Part shown: in pieces, positions 17,744 to 25,962 of the stretch
Layout: every line of letters begins with the position of its first letter
Numbering within the stretch: position 1 is the stretch's first letter
Assembly (NCBI RefSeq): GCF_042653545.1
Contig: NZ_JBHSIS010000010.1
Span: 248,001 to 312,000 of the forward strand
Direction of reading: 5' to 3'
Source of the DNA: Actinophytocola glycyrrhizae
Lineage (GTDB): Bacteria > Actinomycetota > Actinomycetes > Mycobacteriales > Pseudonocardiaceae
Length of the DNA stretch: 64,000 nt
Notes under the pieces: model-generated
What the model saw: the letters and a program-made list of their open reading frames with translations, nothing else
What the model was told of the DNA's origin: nothing
Databases searched by the model: none
Made by a program: the position numbers and the translations under genes

Positions 17744-18170
17744 CGGCGCCACGGCGCATCGTCTGGTGTTCGATGCCGTCCTCCAGGTAGCGCTCGCCTT
17801 CGGGAACGAAGCCGAAGCGGGCGTAGAAGTCCAGGGCGTACGTCTGTGCCTCCAGCACGGCCGCCTCGTCGCCGACGTGTTCCATCGCCGACTTCATCAG
17901 CAGTGCGCCGAGGCCGCTGCCCCTGGCGGACAGGGCCGTGCAGACGCGGCCGATGCGGTGCGCACCGTCCTGGTCACGCAGTAGACGCAGGCAGCCGAGC
18001 ACCTCCTCGCCCGGCTGCCACCACACGTGCACGGTCGTCGGCAGCAGGTCACGACCGTCCAGTTCGGGGTACGGGCACTCCTGCTCGACCACGAACACGT
18101 CCACCCGCAGCCGCAGCAGCGGGTACAGCTCGGCGACGGTGATCTCGTCGCCCTTCGCGGAGTACAGCAC
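17724..18170 (-). CDS. ElaA-like GNAT N-acetyltransferase
   Basis: The protein has 148 residues. LYPLLRLRVDVFVVEQECPY is the ElaA-type opening, CLRLL and IGRVCT form strand 4, and RGSGLGALLM is the acetyl-CoA pyrophosphate loop. The substrate is unknown. It uses a GTG start at 18170 and is tail-to-tail overlapped with the bioF-like gene. Confidence 0.85.
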   Translation of the reverse strand: MLYSAKGDEITVAELYPLLRLRVDVFVVEQECPYPELDGRDLLPTTVHVWWQPGEEVLGCLRLLRDQDGAHRIGRVCTALSARGSGLGALLMKSAMEHVGDEAAVLEAQTYALDFYARFGFVPEGERYLEDGIEHQTMRRGAVSGARA

Positions 18171-18182
18171 GACCCCTGGATA

Positions 18183-18614
18183 TCAGATCCACTCACCGTC
18201 CCGCATGACGTCCCGGTCCTTGATCTCGTTGACCTCGCGCCACGCCTGGATCACCGTCGGCACCACCCGGAAGTACGGGTAGCGAGCCAGACGGCTCGGG
18301 TCGAACCCGGTGCGGGCCGCGAACGCGGTCACCACCGACGGCGACGGGGCCACCTCGGTCGCGGTGCCCTCGACCAGCACGACGTCCCTGGTCTCGCCGA
18401 GCGAGAGGCGCACCCGGCCGTTCGCCGCGAGGTTCCGCGCCGTCGGGTTCGTCTCCAGGGTCGACAAGTACAGCGCTTCCCCGTCCCAGTGAAACGACAG
18501 CGGCACGAGATACGGCACGTCGCCCGACGCGGTCGCCACCCAGGCGTCGACGTCGTTCTCGAGCCTGCGCAGGGTGTCCGCGCGGCGCTGGTCGCGGGTT
18601 CTCGCTTCGTCCAT
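18183..18614 (-). CDS. Pyridoxamine-5'-phosphate-oxidase-like flavin/F420-binding protein
   Basis: This 143-residue split-barrel protein has the strand pattern YLVPLSFHWDGEALYLST followed by NPTARNLAANGRVRLSLG. It belongs to the PPOX group, which in actinomycetes includes F420-dependent reductases. The cofactor and substrate cannot be told from sequence. The ATG at 18614 follows TAGATT by 8 nt, so it is probably leaderless. It sits 12 bp upstream of the GNAT gene on the same strand. Confidence 0.8.
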   Translation of the reverse strand: MDEARTRDQRRADTLRRLENDVDAWVATASGDVPYLVPLSFHWDGEALYLSTLETNPTARNLAANGRVRLSLGETRDVVLVEGTATEVAPSPSVVTAFAARTGFDPSRLARYPYFRVVPTVIQAWREVNEIKDRDVMRDGEWI

Positions 18615-18721
18615 GGCCAGAGAATCTAGGGCGTGTCCTTTGATCTTCGTGCAAGGTCCCGGCCTGAGCAGCGGTTACCTCAGGGGAACGTGACGGCACC
18701 GGGCCAACGACTGCCCGCGGG

Positions 18722-19531
18722 TCACTGGGTCGGGACCGACACTTTTGACTCCAGGGCGGGCTCCTCGATGACATCGCGGTAGACCGCCACCCTGGTGTAC
18801 ACGCCCGGTTTGCCCGGCGCCGCGCAGCCCTCGCCCCACGACGTGATGCCCGCCAGCTTGCCGGCCACGATCAGCGGGCCGCCGGAGTCGCCCTGGCAGG
18901 TGTCCACACCGCCCTCGGGGAGACCGGCGCAGACCATGGTCTCCGGCTTGTACCCGGTGTAGGACTCGGCGCAGTCCGCGTCGGCCACGACCGGCACGGT
19001 CGCCTGCAGGAGGTACCGCGACGGCTGCCCGTCCGCCGCGACGCGGCCCCAGCCCAGGATCACGCCGGGGGCACCGGCCGCGTACAGGCCCTCCTCGTCC
19101 TTGTTCGGCAGCGGGAGCGGCCGGTAGGGCAGCGGCTTCGTGAGCGTCAGCACGGACACGTCGTTGCCGGAGCGGACGTTGGTGTACTCCGGGTGCACCC
19201 AGATCTTCTGGACCGGGGCGCTGACGCCCGCGCCGCTCTCCTTGTCCTCCCGGCCCGCGACCACGGCGATGTCGGCGGGCTGCTTGCCGACGGTGCAGTG
19301 GGCGGCGGTGACCACCTTCTTGTCGTCGACGAGCGTGCCCCCGCAGAACTGGAAGCCCTCCGCGGTCGCGAGGTACACGACGTAGGGGTGGTCGGCGATG
19401 CTGGCCCGGCTGCCGCCGACGATCCGCTGGTTGTCCTGGTCGGCGTTCGCCTGCGTGAGTCCGACCGCGACGGCGGCCGCGGCCAGTGCCGTCGCGAGCA
19501 GAAGCCGAGTGACCCTGGAGGTCGCCCCCAT
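18722..19531 (-). CDS. Secreted trypsin-like serine protease (S1A), second copy
   Basis: The protein has 269 residues. The signal peptide ends near QANA (about residue 30), the mature end is IVGG (37-40), the triad is His78, Asp124 and Ser216 (GDSGGP), and Asp210 marks the trypsin-type pocket. It resembles the protease at 8811-9611 throughout but has a longer C-terminus (PALESKVSVPTQ). ATG 19531 has AGGAG upstream. A 15-bp palindrome in its upstream region (19584-19598) may be an operator. Confidence 0.93.
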   Translation of the reverse strand: MGATSRVTRLLLATALAAAAVAVGLTQANADQDNQRIVGGSRASIADHPYVVYLATAEGFQFCGGTLVDDKKVVTAAHCTVGKQPADIAVVAGREDKESGAGVSAPVQKIWVHPEYTNVRSGNDVSVLTLTKPLPYRPLPLPNKDEEGLYAAGAPGVILGWGRVAADGQPSRYLLQATVPVVADADCAESYTGYKPETMVCAGLPEGGVDTCQGDSGGPLIVAGKLAGITSWGEGCAAPGKPGVYTRVAVYRDVIEEPALESKVSVPTQ

Positions 19532-19583
19532 GTGTCGTCTCCTCAGTGTTGGGTTCCCTCGACCCTTCCGTCGGGTGCCGCGG

Positions 19584-19598
19584 TGGTCAACTTGACCA
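19584..19598. promoter_or_regulatory. Palindromic operator-like site TGGTCAACTTGACCA
   Basis: This perfect 7-1-7 inverted repeat lies between the divergent protease gene (start 19531) and the M15 peptidase gene (start 19632), 52 bp and 33 bp from the two starts. That size and position fit a dimeric repressor or activator site. No regulator gene is adjacent, so its owner is unknown. Confidence 0.5.
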
Positions 19599-19631
19599 TG
19601 TAGCTGGACCGGGTGAACTTCGGCATGAGGC

Positions 19632-20498
19632 ATGCTGGGGCACGTGGTTCGTCTGCGCAGGCTCGTGGTGTTCGCCGCCGTGGTGCTGGCGGGGTGCACC
19701 GGTACGCCGGCGGCCACCTCGCCGCCGGGCTCGTCCTCGCCGTCCGTTTCGTCCGTGCCGCCGACGACTTCGCCGCCCGCGGCGGCCACGACACCGCCGG
19801 GTCCGGAGTGGACGGTCGGTGCGCGGCCGCTGCCGCCGCGGCCCGACGGGTTCGGTCAGGTGCTGCCGACGCCGCCGGAACTGGTGCACCGGCGCCTGCC
19901 GACCACCGACCTGCTGCCACCGCCCGGTGAGCACCGGTACGCCTCGACCGTCGCGCCGGTGCCCACCGTCGTACTGGCGCGCAGCACGTGGCAGCCGTCG
20001 TGTCCGGTCGCTGCGACGGATCTGCGGTACCTCACGCTGTCGTTCGTCGGCTACGACGGCAAGGCGCACACCGGTGAGATGATCGTCGGCGCCCGCGTCG
20101 CCGACGCCGTCACCCGCGTGTTCGGGCACCTCTTCGCGGCCCGCTTCCCGATCGAGGAGATGCGGATCGTGACAGCCGCCGAGCTGACCGCGCCACCGAC
20201 CGGCGACGGCAACAACACGACCGCGTTCGTGTGCCGTCCCGCGGTGGGGAAGACACGCTGGTCGGCGCACGCGTACGGGCTCGCGATCGACCTGAACCCG
20301 TTCTGCAACCCGTACGTACGCGGTGACCTGGTGCTGCCGGAGCTCGCGTCGTCCTACGTGGACCGGGCGAACGTGCGGCCGGGCATGATCGAGCCGGGTG
20401 ACGTCGCGGTCCGCGCGTTCGCGGCCATCGGCTGGTCGTGGGGCGGCGAGTGGACCACGCCGAGGGACATCCAGCACTTCACCGCGACCGGCGATTAG
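19632..20498 (+). CDS. M15-family peptidase (D,D-carboxypeptidase-like) lipoprotein
   Basis: The protein has 288 residues. A hydrophobic leader ends in lipobox LAGC (about Cys22), followed by a 40-residue Pro/Ser/Thr linker. The catalytic domain shows the metal ligands SAHAYGLAIDLNP (HxxxxxxD) and a later WGGEWTTPRDIQHF (terminal His), the M15 pattern of D-alanyl-D-alanine or L-Ala-D-Glu peptidases. It should trim peptidoglycan from the outer membrane-facing side. The start could instead be the GTG a few codons on. It is convergent with tetR, overlapping by 4 bp. Confidence 0.82.
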   Translation: MLGHVVRLRRLVVFAAVVLAGCTGTPAATSPPGSSSPSVSSVPPTTSPPAAATTPPGPEWTVGARPLPPRPDGFGQVLPTPPELVHRRLPTTDLLPPPGEHRYASTVAPVPTVVLARSTWQPSCPVAATDLRYLTLSFVGYDGKAHTGEMIVGARVADAVTRVFGHLFAARFPIEEMRIVTAAELTAPPTGDGNNTTAFVCRPAVGKTRWSAHAYGLAIDLNPFCNPYVRGDLVLPELASSYVDRANVRPGMIEPGDVAVRAFAAIGWSWGGEWTTPRDIQHFTATGD

Positions 20499-21097
20499 GA
20501 CCCGAGCCCGCGCAGCACGACCGCCAGCCCCTTGGCGAACTCCGCGTCCCCGGCCAGGTTCCTGGCCGCTGCCGCGGTTTCGGCCAGCAGCGGGAACTGT
20601 TCCTGCGCCGCCATGAGCGCGGTGCCGTCGCCGGAGAGCGGACCGTGGTGCTCGTTCTGCAGCATGCCGAACAGGAACGCGACGATGGTCCGCTGCGCGA
20701 TCACCCGCTGCTGCCCGGCGAAGCCCGCGTCGGTGAGGATCGCGAGCGTCGCCTCGATCAGCACCAGTGACGACGGCACGGAATGCCGGTGCCGCAACAA
20801 CAGTGGCACGACCGCGGCGTGCGCGAGCACCGCGGAGCGCATGCGCGACAACAACTCCGTGATCCGCTCCTGCCAGTCGCCGGGCGGGACGGTCAGGTTG
20901 ACGGTGGACAGGACGTGGTCCGCGACGAGCCGCTCCAGCTCGTCGCGGTCCGTGACGTAGCGGTACAGCGACATCGTCGCCATGCCCAGCTCCTTGGCGA
21001 CCGCACGCATGGTGAGCGCGTCGAGGCCGTCGCGGTCGATCACCGCGAGGGTGGCGGTGGCGAGGCGGTCCGGGGTGAGGGAGCGAGGCCGGGGCAC
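20495..21097 (-). CDS. TetR-family transcriptional regulator
   Basis: The protein has 200 residues. The helix-turn-helix is TMRAVAKELGMATMSLYRYV (about 29-48), followed by a TetR_C-type ligand domain. The GTG start is preceded by TACGCT with an 8-nt gap. It is divergent from the redoxin gene, and the shared 70-bp region holds an inverted repeat that overlaps both promoters, so it very probably represses itself and the redoxin/YHS pair. Confidence 0.88.
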   Translation of the reverse strand: MPRPRSLTPDRLATATLAVIDRDGLDALTMRAVAKELGMATMSLYRYVTDRDELERLVADHVLSTVNLTVPPGDWQERITELLSRMRSAVLAHAAVVPLLLRHRHSVPSSLVLIEATLAILTDAGFAGQQRVIAQRTIVAFLFGMLQNEHHGPLSGDGTALMAAQEQFPLLAETAAAARNLAGDAEFAKGLAVVLRGLGS

Positions 21098-21100
21098 GAG

Positions 21101-21128
21101 TTGACAGCGTACGCGATACGCGCATACT
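21101..21128 (+). promoter_or_regulatory. Overlapping divergent promoters with TetR-type operator
   Basis: TTGACA (21101-21106) and CATACT (21123-21128), 16 nt apart, form a -35/-10 pair for the redoxin gene. The spacer contains the inverted repeat GCGTA-CGCGA-TACGC (21107-21121). On the other strand TACGCT (21106-21111) is the likely -10 of tetR. A tandem GATGTAC-GATGTAC follows at about 21133-21146. Confidence 0.6.
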
Positions 21129-21167
21129 CGTAGATGTACGATGTACGCCTACGTTGAGGAGGTCCGC

Positions 21168-21719
21168 ATGGACCACGTGCCGGCCAGGCAGCTCCACGCG
21201 GTCGGCGGCGCACCGGTGCGCCTGCCCGACCCCGATCGCCTGGTACACCTGCAGTTCCGCCGCTTCGCGGGCTGCCCCGTGTGCAACCTGCACCTACGGT
21301 CGTTCGTCACCCGCCACCACGAGGTCGAGGCGGCGGGCGTCCACGAGGTGGTGCTGTTCCACTCCAGCGTCGACGACCTGGCGCCGCACGTCGCCGACCT
21401 GCCGTTCGACGTGGTCGCCGACCCGGGCAAGACGCTGTACCGCGAGTTCGGCGTCGAGGCCACGCCCAGGGCGCTGCTGCACCCGAAGGCGTGGCCCGCG
21501 ATCGTGCGGGCGATCGCGGTCGCGCTGCCGGACGTCGTGCGCAGGCGCAGGCCCGCACCACCGAACAAGCCGGAAGGCGGCCGGTTCGGCCTGCCCGCCG
21601 ACTTCCTGATCGCGCCCGACGGGCGCGTGCTCGCGAGCCACCACGGCACGCACGTCTACGACCAGTGGTCGGTCGACGAGCTGCTGAACCTGTTGCCGGC
21701 GAAGGAGAACAAGCCGTGA
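21168..21719 (+). CDS. Peroxiredoxin-like (AhpC/TSA) redox protein
   Basis: The protein has 183 residues. The CPVC motif in FAGCPVCNLHLR (about 25-36) is typical of the Prx-like2 group. A thioredoxin fold follows, with VVADPGKTLYREFGV and the later FLIAPDGRVLASHHG strand. It probably reduces peroxides or disulfides in the cytosol; the reducing partner is unknown. ATG 21168 has GAGGAGG upstream. It overlaps the next gene by 4 bp (GTGA) and is TetR-controlled by position. Confidence 0.82.
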   Translation: MDHVPARQLHAVGGAPVRLPDPDRLVHLQFRRFAGCPVCNLHLRSFVTRHHEVEAAGVHEVVLFHSSVDDLAPHVADLPFDVVADPGKTLYREFGVEATPRALLHPKAWPAIVRAIAVALPDVVRRRRPAPPNKPEGGRFGLPADFLIAPDGRVLASHHGTHVYDQWSVDELLNLLPAKENKP

Positions 21720-22321
21720 TCACCATCGAGGTGCACGTACGGAAGGGCACGCTGACCGCGGCACGGCGGGAGGAGCTGGGCCGCGCGCTGCTCGGCAGCG
21801 TGACCGGTGGCGCCGGGGAGGAGGACGCCCCGGCCGTCGTGCTCGACACGGCCAGGACGTTGACGAACGTGCTGGTGCGCGAGGAGGAGACCTGGGTGAC
21901 GCACGGCGACCAGCCGCGCTACCTCGTCCGCGTGACCGTGCCGGGTTCCTGGCACGGCAAGGAGTTCAACACGTACATGATCACCGCCGTCACCGAGGCG
22001 ATCGCGGCGACGGAGGACGATCCGGGTCGCCTGTACCGCGAACCGCACTGCCAGGTGCAGGTCGTCGGCCTGAAGGAGCACGCGGTCGGCACACTCGGCA
22101 AGGCGATGACGGCGACCGGGATCACCCGCCTCATCACCGACGGCTACCGCACCGCTGGCGACCGGCGGGAAGCCGCCCCCGGCACGGCGATCGACCCGGT
22201 GTGCGGGATGACCGTCGACCTCGCGACCGCCACGATCACCCTCGAGCACGACGACACGCTGTACGCGTTCTGCGCACCGGTGTGCAAAAAGGTGTTCACC
22301 GAGGAACTGGCGGCGGGCTGA
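21716..22321 (+). CDS. Tautomerase-like domain fused to a C-terminal YHS domain
   Basis: The protein has 201 residues. The first 150 or so show two beta-alpha-beta units (ITIEVHVRKG...AARREELGRAL and YLVRVTVPGSW...MITAVTEAI) that resemble the tautomerase superfamily, although the hallmark Pro directly after the start Met is absent. Residues from about 156 carry DPVCGMTVD and FCAPVCKKVF, the YHS metal-binding module found in copper and iron proteins. The GTG start overlaps the redoxin stop. A metal-sensing or redox role is possible but unproven. Confidence 0.6.
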   Translation: MITIEVHVRKGTLTAARREELGRALLGSVTGGAGEEDAPAVVLDTARTLTNVLVREEETWVTHGDQPRYLVRVTVPGSWHGKEFNTYMITAVTEAIAATEDDPGRLYREPHCQVQVVGLKEHAVGTLGKAMTATGITRLITDGYRTAGDRREAAPGTAIDPVCGMTVDLATATITLEHDDTLYAFCAPVCKKVFTEELAAG

Positions 22322-22430
22322 CCGCCCCGGTCGGGTAGCGGTCCCGCGCACCGCGACGGCCCAGCTCGATCGCCGCGTCCGTCCGCCGTGCCGGTCGGCG
22401 TGCGGCGCGCCGAGCTGTGCCGTCGTCAGG

Positions 22431-23543
22431 TCACCGGTCCTCGGTGGCGTTCGAGCCGTTCGACCCGGTGCCGTTCGGCTCGTTGTCGTCCTGCTCGTTG
22501 CGGTTGCCCCCGCCGAACCGGCTGAACAGGTTGCCCGCCGCGCCCGAGACGGCCTCGCCGACGTCGCTCAGCACCTTGGCGAGCGGGTCGGTGGAGGCCG
22601 ACCACGACTCCTTGTACGACCGGCCCGCCGCCTTGATGTCGTCCATCATCGACGAGGACCCCTGGTCGTCGGCGCGGCGCAGGTAGTCGCCTGCCAGGAT
22701 CGCGCGGTACTCCTCCGACGCGGCCCAGCGCTGCAGCTGCGCGGCACGCACCACCGCGAACGGGTGGCTCATGTTCTCGACCGTCATCAGCTTCAGGATG
22801 CTGTCGCGGATGTCGTCGACCTCTTCGTACTCCTTGGCCTGCTGCATGAACTCGGGGATGTCGATGTCGGACATCGACGTGCCACCGGCCATGTAGACGT
22901 GCTGGCGCAGCGCGGCAGCCGGGTCCTGCGAGCACAGCAGTCCCGCGCGGTCGGCGGTCAGCTCCGCCTTGCGGTACCACTCCAGGAGCGCCGCGATCAC
23001 CGCGCGCAGCCCCAGCGCGCCGATCGGCACCCACTGCACGGTGGCCTGCAGGCGCAGCAACCGCATGAGCAGCGTCCGCAGCACGTTGTGCCCGGACAGC
23101 ACGTGCCCGGTCTCGTGCCCGATCACCACCCGCATGCTCTCGAGGTCGAGTGCCTCGACCAGCCCGGTCGTGACCACGATGAACGGCTTGTCGATGCCGA
23201 TCGCGTACGCGTTGGCGACCGGGTGCCTGGTGACGAACAGGTCGGGCGTGGTGTCCAGGTCCAGCGTCTCCGCGCAGTCGAGCCGCAGCGCGTTGAGCTT
23301 CGGGTACTGCTTGTCCCCCACCCGGATCGCCGACGCGACCGTGTACAGCCGCTCGGCCCGCTCGTTCCACATGCCCGCCACGGCCTTCAGCACCGACGAG
23401 ACTCCCGGCACGGCCCGCAGCGTCGCCATGGCGCCGCGGTCGGCGGGATGCTCGTAGGCCCTCGGGCTGATCCCCCGGAAGCGCACCCGCGTCGACGCAC
23501 TGCGCTCGATGTCGTTGTTCTCGGTGTCGTTGTTCTCAGTCAC
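22431..23543 (-). CDS. M48-family zinc metallopeptidase with disordered tail
   Basis: The protein has 370 residues. The zinc site is HETGH (143-147), with the third ligand expected in ELTADRAGLL further on. Two or three hydrophobic segments follow the active site. The last 40 residues are Asn/Gly/Ser/Glu-rich and probably unstructured. It is related to HtpX/Ste24 proteases but lacks the N-terminal membrane helices of HtpX. GTG 23543 is chosen for its upstream GAGG and because the frame beyond has no similarity. Confidence 0.85.
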   Translation of the reverse strand: MTENNDTENNDIERSASTRVRFRGISPRAYEHPADRGAMATLRAVPGVSSVLKAVAGMWNERAERLYTVASAIRVGDKQYPKLNALRLDCAETLDLDTTPDLFVTRHPVANAYAIGIDKPFIVVTTGLVEALDLESMRVVIGHETGHVLSGHNVLRTLLMRLLRLQATVQWVPIGALGLRAVIAALLEWYRKAELTADRAGLLCSQDPAAALRQHVYMAGGTSMSDIDIPEFMQQAKEYEEVDDIRDSILKLMTVENMSHPFAVVRAAQLQRWAASEEYRAILAGDYLRRADDQGSSSMMDDIKAAGRSYKESWSASTDPLAKVLSDVGEAVSGAAGNLFSRFGGGNRNEQDDNEPNGTGSNGSNATEDR

Positions 23544-23667
23544 CCTCGACCCCTTTGTCTCCCTCGGTCCGTGACGCCACCATAGGCCGCCCGGCGTGAA
23601 CGGCGAGTCGGTTCGCGCGGGACTAGGGTGGACGCCGCCCCCGACGTGATCATCGAACGGAGACCCG

Positions 23668-24204
23668 ATGAGCCTCGAGCGTCCCACCGCACCGGACCCG
23701 TACGAGCTGCTGCCCGCGGCCGGTTCGTTCACGGTGACGTCCAGCGACGTGACCGACGGGCAGCAGCTGCCCATGAGCGCCGTGCACGACAGCGCGGGTG
23801 GCGAGAACACCTCGCCCGCACTGTCGTGGGAGGGCGCGCCGGAGCAGACGAAGAGCTACGTGGTGACGTGCTTCGACCCGGACGCGCCGGTGCCCGGCGG
23901 TTTCTGGCACTGGATCGCGGTGAACATCCCGGCGAACACCGGCGAGCTGCCCGCCGGGGCCGGCGCCGACGACGCGAGCCTGCCCGGCGACGCGTTCCAC
24001 GTGCGCAACGACTTCTCCACCAGGAACTACGGCGGCGCCGCGCCGCCGCAGGGCGACGTGCCGCACCGCTACTACTTCGTGGTGCACGCGGTCGACGTGG
24101 AGAAACTGGACGTCGACGAGAACGTCTCCGCCGCGGTGGTGAGCTTCAACCTGGCGTTCCACACGCTGGCCAGGGCGGTCATCACGCCCACGTACCAGCA
24201 CTAG
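23668..24204 (+). CDS. YbhB/YbcL-type phosphatidylethanolamine-binding-like protein
   Basis: This 178-residue PEBP fold has SPALSWEGAPEQTKSYVV, then FDPDAPVPGGFWHW (ligand-pocket DPDxP and HW) and later PHRYYFVVHAVD. The cellular role of bacterial members is unsettled. ATG 23668 has CGGAG 7 nt upstream. It is 38 bp upstream of mycothione reductase and may share its transcript. Confidence 0.9.
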   Translation: MSLERPTAPDPYELLPAAGSFTVTSSDVTDGQQLPMSAVHDSAGGENTSPALSWEGAPEQTKSYVVTCFDPDAPVPGGFWHWIAVNIPANTGELPAGAGADDASLPGDAFHVRNDFSTRNYGGAAPPQGDVPHRYYFVVHAVDVEKLDVDENVSAAVVSFNLAFHTLARAVITPTYQH

Positions 24205-24242
24205 GGCGAATCCGCCGGAGGCGGTGCGGGTTGAATGACCAT

Positions 24243-25607
24243 GTGACGAACTTCGACCTGGTCATCATCGGCACCGGCTCCGGCAACTCCATCCTCGACG
24301 AGCGGTTCCGCGACTGGCGTGTCGCGATCGTCGAGAAGGGCACCTTCGGCGGCACCTGCCTCAACGTCGGCTGCATCCCGACGAAGATGTTCGTGCACCC
24401 CGCGGACCTGGCCGCCATGCCCGCCGCGGCGGGACGGCTCGGGGTGGACGCCACGCTCGACGGTGTTCGCTGGGCCGACATCCGGGACCGGGTCTTCGGC
24501 CGGATCGACCCGATCGCCGCCGGTGGCCGGGAGTACCGGGCCAACCACACCGACAACGCGAACGTGACCGTGTACGAGGGCACGGCGCGGTTCACCGGGC
24601 CGCGCACCCTCGACGTCGACGGCGAGACCATCACCGCAGACCGGATCGTGCTGGCGGCGGGCGGGCGCGCACTGGTGCCGGCGGTGCCTGGCCTCGAGGA
24701 GGTCGGTTACCACACCAGCGACACCGTCATGCGGCTCGAGAAGCTGCCCAGGCGCATGACGATCATCGGCAGCGGGTTCGTCTCGGCGGAGTTCGCGCAC
24801 GTGTTCTCGTCGTTCGGTGTCGAGGTCACCGTCGTCGCCCGCTCCGGTGCGCTGCTGCGGCGCCAGGACGGCGACATCAGCGCGCGGTTCACCGAACTGG
24901 CGGCCGGCAGGTGGGACGTGCGGCTGAACCGGAAGGTGCTCGGCGCGTCCCGTGACGCGGACGGCATCCGGCTCGACCTGGACGGCGAGTCGCTCTCGAC
25001 CGACCTGGTGCTGGTCGCGATCGGCCGGGTCCCGAACTCGGACCTGCTCGACCTGCCAGCCGCCGGGATCGACGTGGCGCCGTCCGGGCACGTGGTGGTG
25101 GACGAGTTCCAGCGCACGACCGCGGCCGGGGTGTGGGCGCTCGGGGACCTCAGCTCACCGTTCGAGCTGAAGCACGTCGCGAACCACGAGGCCCGCGTCG
25201 TGCAGCACAACCTGCTGAACCCGGCGGCGCCGATCGAGGCCGACCACCGGTTCGTCCCGCACGCGGTGTTCACGTCGCCGCAGATCGCTTCGGTCGGGAT
25301 CACCGAGGAACAGGCCCGTGCGCGCGGGCTCCGGTACGTCACGGCGAAGCAGGACTACGCGGGCATCGCGTACGGCTGGGCGATGGAGGACAACACCGGC
25401 TTCGCGAAGGTGCTCGCCGACCCGGCGTCCGGCCAGCTGCTCGGCGCGCACATCATCGGCCCGCAGGCCTCGACGCTGATCCAGCCGCTGATCCAGGCGA
25501 TGAGCTTCGGCCTCGACGCCCGGTCCATGGCCCGCGGGCAGTACTGGATCCACCCGGCGATGCCGGAACTGATCGAGAACGCGCTGCTGAACCTCCCCCT
25601 GGACTGA
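24243..25607 (+). CDS. mtr: Mycothione reductase
   Basis: This 454-residue flavoprotein disulfide reductase keeps mycothiol reduced with NADPH. The FAD motif is GTGSGNS (10-16), the redox Cys pair is GTCLNVGC (Cys39, Cys44), a second GSGFVSAEFAHVF binds NADPH, and HPAMPELIENA near the C-terminus supplies the His-Glu base. The IPTKMFV sequence after the Cys pair matches mycothione reductases rather than lipoamide dehydrogenases. The GTG start follows TTGAAT by 6 nt. Confidence 0.9.
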   Translation: MTNFDLVIIGTGSGNSILDERFRDWRVAIVEKGTFGGTCLNVGCIPTKMFVHPADLAAMPAAAGRLGVDATLDGVRWADIRDRVFGRIDPIAAGGREYRANHTDNANVTVYEGTARFTGPRTLDVDGETITADRIVLAAGGRALVPAVPGLEEVGYHTSDTVMRLEKLPRRMTIIGSGFVSAEFAHVFSSFGVEVTVVARSGALLRRQDGDISARFTELAAGRWDVRLNRKVLGASRDADGIRLDLDGESLSTDLVLVAIGRVPNSDLLDLPAAGIDVAPSGHVVVDEFQRTTAAGVWALGDLSSPFELKHVANHEARVVQHNLLNPAAPIEADHRFVPHAVFTSPQIASVGITEEQARARGLRYVTAKQDYAGIAYGWAMEDNTGFAKVLADPASGQLLGAHIIGPQASTLIQPLIQAMSFGLDARSMARGQYWIHPAMPELIENALLNLPLD

Positions 25608-25962
25608 CGCTCTTTAGCAGAGCGGTTTCTTCACCATTCCCCGACCCCGGCCTTTCTTGTCGATTCAGAAGAATTCACCGTGATACGCATCACGGGTATC
25701 GAACACTTTCGTGATCGGCATGGTCACTCGTCCGAGTGAGACAGACGCCTGGTTGGCCCAGCGAGATGACAGGGGCAGCAGAGTCACATTCCGCGTTGTC
25801 GCAGGACATCGCGCAAAGATCACGAGTTGATAACGGCAACTGGAAATTGTGGGTGACACTTCCGAGCCGACGCTCACTCCTGTCCGCGAATTGACTTCAC
25901 CGACGGTAATCACAATTCTGAGTGCCTTCCGTCGGGGAACCCATCCGCAGAAGAAACTGGAG
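25608..25962. other. 355-bp intergenic region, less GC-rich than its surroundings
   Basis: No gene is evident. A short hairpin just after the mtr stop (about 25609-25625) may terminate that transcript. CGTGAT-ACGC-ATCACG (25679-25694) is a perfect small palindrome. TTGACT at 25891-25896 is a possible -35 box for the surface-protein gene, but the matching -10 is weak. The base composition drop resembles the silenced upstream regions of surface or secreted protein genes. Confidence 0.35.
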
